DNA of 64,000 nucleotides from an uncultured Prevotellaceae bacterium (GTDB taxonomy: Bacteria; Bacteroidota; Bacteroidia; Bacteroidales; Muribaculaceae), in contig CALGGO010000090.1 in the NCBI GenBank assembly GCA_937916085.1, positions 1 through 64,000 of the forward strand, written 5' to 3'. Position numbers and translations under genes: made by a program. Position 1 is the first letter of the stretch, and the number at the start of each line of letters is the position of its first letter. The notes under the pieces are model-generated. The model saw only the letters and a list, made by a program, of their open reading frames with translations. It was not told where the DNA came from and made no database searches. Below are positions 60,767 to 64,000 of the stretch, piece by piece.

Positions 60767-63700
60767 TGGGAAAGACCGTTAAACATAAGATTTGGAAGAC
60801 GCTGAAGTGGGTGCTCGGCATATTGCTGGCGCTTATCATTCTGCTGCCACTGCTGCTGTACATTCCCTGGGTGCAGAACAAGGCTAAAGACATCGCGTGC
60901 CACTATGTGAAGGAGAAAACGGGCATGGACCTTGACATTGGCAGGATTCTTATCAAGTTCCCGCTCGACATCGCCATCGACGACATGACGCTCATCGACG
61001 AGCATGGCGACACGATGGTAGTAGCCAAGAAATTCACTGCCGATGTGGCGGTGAAGCCCCTGCTCGACAAGCGACTGGAGATTGACGGTGCCGAGCTCGA
61101 AGACGGCCGCTACCGCCTTGCCACGGGCGACGCCTCCATGATGTTGCGTGCCGACGTGAAGCACTGCCGCCTCACAGGAGCCGCCATCGACCTCGACAAT
61201 CACAAAATCAACCTCCTTGACGGCGAGCTCTCGGGAGGCGACGTGAAACTGGCGCTCTATTCCCACAAGTCCTATCAAGATAACGACACCACCAAGTCGG
61301 AACCATGGAGAATCGAAGCCAAGAGACTAGTCCTCAACGACGTGGACTACTCCATGCTCATGGAACCCACCATCCACGAGATGAAGGCGCACCTTGCCAG
61401 GGCAGAGCTCAAAGACGGATGCGTGGATACTGGCCAGCACACCGTCGATGCCAAGTCACTGAAAGTTGACAGCATCGACTGCCGCTACATCTATCCCAAC
61501 GAGAAACTGGCGGCAGCCTACGAAAAACATTACCCCACTCCGCCCAAGATAGAAGACCCCAACGACACCCTTCCATGGACCGTGCGCAGCGACACCCTCA
61601 CCCTCAAAGGCGGCCATGCCACCTATGCCGAGAAAGGTAAGACTCCAGGCAAGGGCTTGGACATGAGCCATGTGGAGGTGAGCGACCTCGACTTCACCGT
61701 AACCGATTTCTACAACCGTGGGGCTATCGTCTCGGTGCCTATCAAAGAGCTAAAAGCCAAAGAACGGGGCGGGCTCGAAATCAGTGACGCCCATGGCAAG
61801 GTCGATGTCACCCCGCAAGACATAAAAGTCAAAGATTTCACCATCAGGACCAGCAGCAGCACTATCGACCTCGACGGAAAGGTGGACATGAGCATCTTTG
61901 ACGAGAAACCCACAGGCAGCATGAACGTCACTACCGACGCATCGGTCGATTTGCGGGAAATCAACTCGGTGATGCCGTCTTTGGCGGGAGTCACCAAATT
62001 CATTCCAAAGAATCATCCCGTAAAGTTCAAAGGCAAATTTGAGGGCAACACCCGCGACCTCGACATCAAGGGCGGCGAGCTCCAAATCCCAGGATTTGTC
62101 AAGACTAAGGTTGATGGCAACATCAAGAACATAACCGAGCCGTCACGACTGCAAGCCGACGTGAACCTCGACGCCAACATCGACAACATAGACTTCGCCA
62201 AGAAGGAATTCCTCAGCAAAGACCTGCAAAAGCAAGTCAATGTGGTGCCAATGAACCTTAAAGGAAACATCAAGTACAACCCCAAATCGGTAGCGGCAAA
62301 CGTTGACATGAGACTGAAATCGGGTGGAAGTCTCACAGGCAAAGGAAGCTATGAGTTCAACACCGACCGTTACACCGTAGATGCCACCGCCAAATCGCTA
62401 CCGGTGAAGAAGCTGGTGCCACAGGTCGATGTCAATAACGTGACCGCTCACATCAAGGCCGACGGACATGGCTTCGACTTCTTGGGAAACAACACCTCGG
62501 TAAACGCACAAGTCAATCTCGACGACATCGACTACGCAGGAAAGCACTACCGCAACTACGATGCCGATGTGAAACTCAACGGCACGAATTTCGACGCCAA
62601 AGTCAAAGCACGCAACCGAGGCAGCATGGCAGCACGAGGCAGCTTCGACCCGAAAACCGAGAAATATGACATCGACGCCACGTTCAACTCTTTCCCGGTT
62701 AACGAGATTGCGCCCCAGCTGGGCGTGGGCAACCTCACCGCAGCAGTAAAAGCCAAAGGTCAGAAGTTCGACCTGCTCAACCCCAGCACCCGCATCAATG
62801 CCGACATCGACTTGCAGAGCGTAGTCTATAACAACCAGACCTATAAAGACCTGCAAGGAAACATCACTCTTGACGGAAATGCCTTTAATGGCCACATCAA
62901 CTCGTCAAACCCCAACTGCGATGTCTATGCCGACGTGAACGGCACCATCAACGGAGACACCTACAACGTAAATCTCAAGGGTAACATCCGAGACCTCGAC
63001 TTGCAGGCTATGAAGATAATGGACATGCCCTGCAACGGCAGTGGAGATGTAGAGATGCACGGCACATTCAACCTCAAGACCAACGAATATCAAGGCACGA
63101 TGTCACTAAATGAGCTGAACTGGACCCTTGACGAAGAGCGTTTCTATACCGAACAAGCCGACCTCGCTTTTGACCTAAACAACAATTCATCTTCGTTTAA
63201 TTTTAATGAACAGAGCAACTATATAGATTTCAACTCTCCTCACAGTGTCAATGACTTGATGAAGAGCTTCGACCGATGCATTGAGATAGCGAAAAGACAA
63301 TACAAGAAGGTTGACCTCGACGTTAATGAAATTGCCGATGAAGTCCCGCAGTTTGACCTGAAGATGAAGATGGGACCCAGCGGTATCATTCAACGATATG
63401 TTGGGAAATGGGACATCGACTTCAGAGATTTACAGGCCGACTTATCAAAGGACTCCACTCTCCATGCCCATGCCGTTGCCAACAACCTAGGTTATGGCAC
63501 TCACAACATCGACAAGCTCATCTTCAATATTGAAGAAGTAGATAAGATGATTGGCTACAACGCCCGTATGGAGAACAAGAAAGGCTCTTGGGACGAGATG
63601 GCACAAGTCGATATCGCTGGATTTGCCAAGGGGTCGAATGTGAATATGCTGCTCAGCCAAAAAAACATTGACAACGAGACAGGATACCATCTGGGAATCA

Positions 63701-64000
63701 ACGCCATCGTTCAAGACTCGATTATCTCGGCCAACGTCTTGCCACATCAGCCCATCATCGCCTACAAGCAGTGGAACCTCAACGACAGCAACTTCGTGAA
63801 AATCGACTTTGCTGACAAGCGCCTTGAAGCCGACATTACACTAGAGAGTGATTCAAGTCTAGTATCGCTGAAGACCGACCCCATCCATGTCGCCGGAAAG
63901 CAGAATATCCTTGCTAACGTCAAGAACCTAAGAATCGAGGAATGGACCAAGATTGTGCCTTCGCTGGAGTCGGTATCAGGGGTTATGGATGCTGATATCG
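60767..64000 (+). CDS. TamB/AsmA-like translocation and assembly protein (partial, runs off window)
   Basis: The open frame continues past the window edge, so only the first ~1078 codons are visible; family members are often 1500 residues or longer. No ATG precedes the membrane helix: the frame begins after a stop at 60755-60757, and the best start is TTG at 60767 (giving GKTVKHKIWKTLKW). One transmembrane helix follows (VLGILLALIILLPLLLYIPW), then AsmA-like repeats of beta-strand segments (KDIACHYVKEKTGMDLDIGRILIKFPLDIAIDDMTLID is the first). Such proteins bridge the inner and outer membranes and move lipids or assist outer-membrane biogenesis. No tamA partner is visible in the window. Confidence 0.88.

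Overview
The window comes from a Bacteroidota chromosome, most likely order Bacteroidales. Family Muribaculaceae is my best guess from gene style, but it is not proven. The evidence is: -7 elements of the form TAnnTTTG (often with TTG or TTTG about 20 bp upstream) before many genes; almost no Shine-Dalgarno sequences; typical Bacteroidota families (DUF4293, DUF4252, DUF1599, BT_3928-type DoxX protein, DUF4369/TlpA lipoprotein, a GH3-serine hydrolase fusion, a LptD-like protein, a TamB-like protein, a T9SS-type C-terminal domain); and anaerobic energy enzymes (NifJ, pyruvate phosphate dikinase). No insertion sequence, prophage, rRNA operon or CRISPR array is visible.

Layout. 1-1.6 kb: a two-gene toxin-antitoxin-like locus with a palindromic operator, then a Nim/PNPOx-like flavoprotein. 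1.8-7.5 kb: ferredoxin-type aldo/keto reductase, a DUF1893 + ECF S-component pair, a secreted GH89 alpha-N-acetylglucosaminidase, a thioredoxin-like protein and a flavodoxin lipoprotein. 7.7-10.5 kb: tRNA-Cys, an ECF sigma factor and a small envelope-stress-type cluster (two YtxH proteins, a holin-like DUF1469 protein, a hypothetical). 10.5-20 kb: uvrA, nhaD, DUF4293, a TPR protein and an M3 peptidase. 20-30 kb: nifJ, DUF1599-BT_3928-tpiA, mutS2, corA. 30-39 kb: lptD, HD hydrolase, ilvE, a small T9SS-tail protein, an MBL hydrolase, rsmG with a DUF3298 lipoprotein, DUF4252. 39-45 kb: a second M3 peptidase, EEP phosphatase, two rhomboids, HU. 45-51 kb: ppdK, a DUF4143 ATPase, rsgA. 51-64 kb: wHTH protein, two lipoproteins, a GH3-serine hydrolase fusion, a 5'-nucleotidase, an rRNA cytosine methyltransferase and the start of a TamB-like protein that runs off the window.

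The most unusual feature is in the gaps. Many intergenic stretches consist of short tandem arrays of 7-bp words (sometimes 8 bp). The word changes from place to place, and even within one array, while the register is kept; the best example is twenty consecutive heptads at 35479-35618. They are often capped by GCGC-(A/G)AA-GCGC mini-hairpins. Two arrays of the same word composition lie inside genes, uvrA and the rRNA methyltransferase, in opposite orientations. Each can be delimited as nine heptads (63 bp, 21 codons), so the reading frame survives. Two further dispersed hairpin repeats (about 65 bp, five copies; about 42 bp, three copies) show paired changes in their stems. The heptad arrays resemble in form the heptanucleotide STRR repeats described in cyanobacteria. 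I do not know of a description for this group, and that should be checked.
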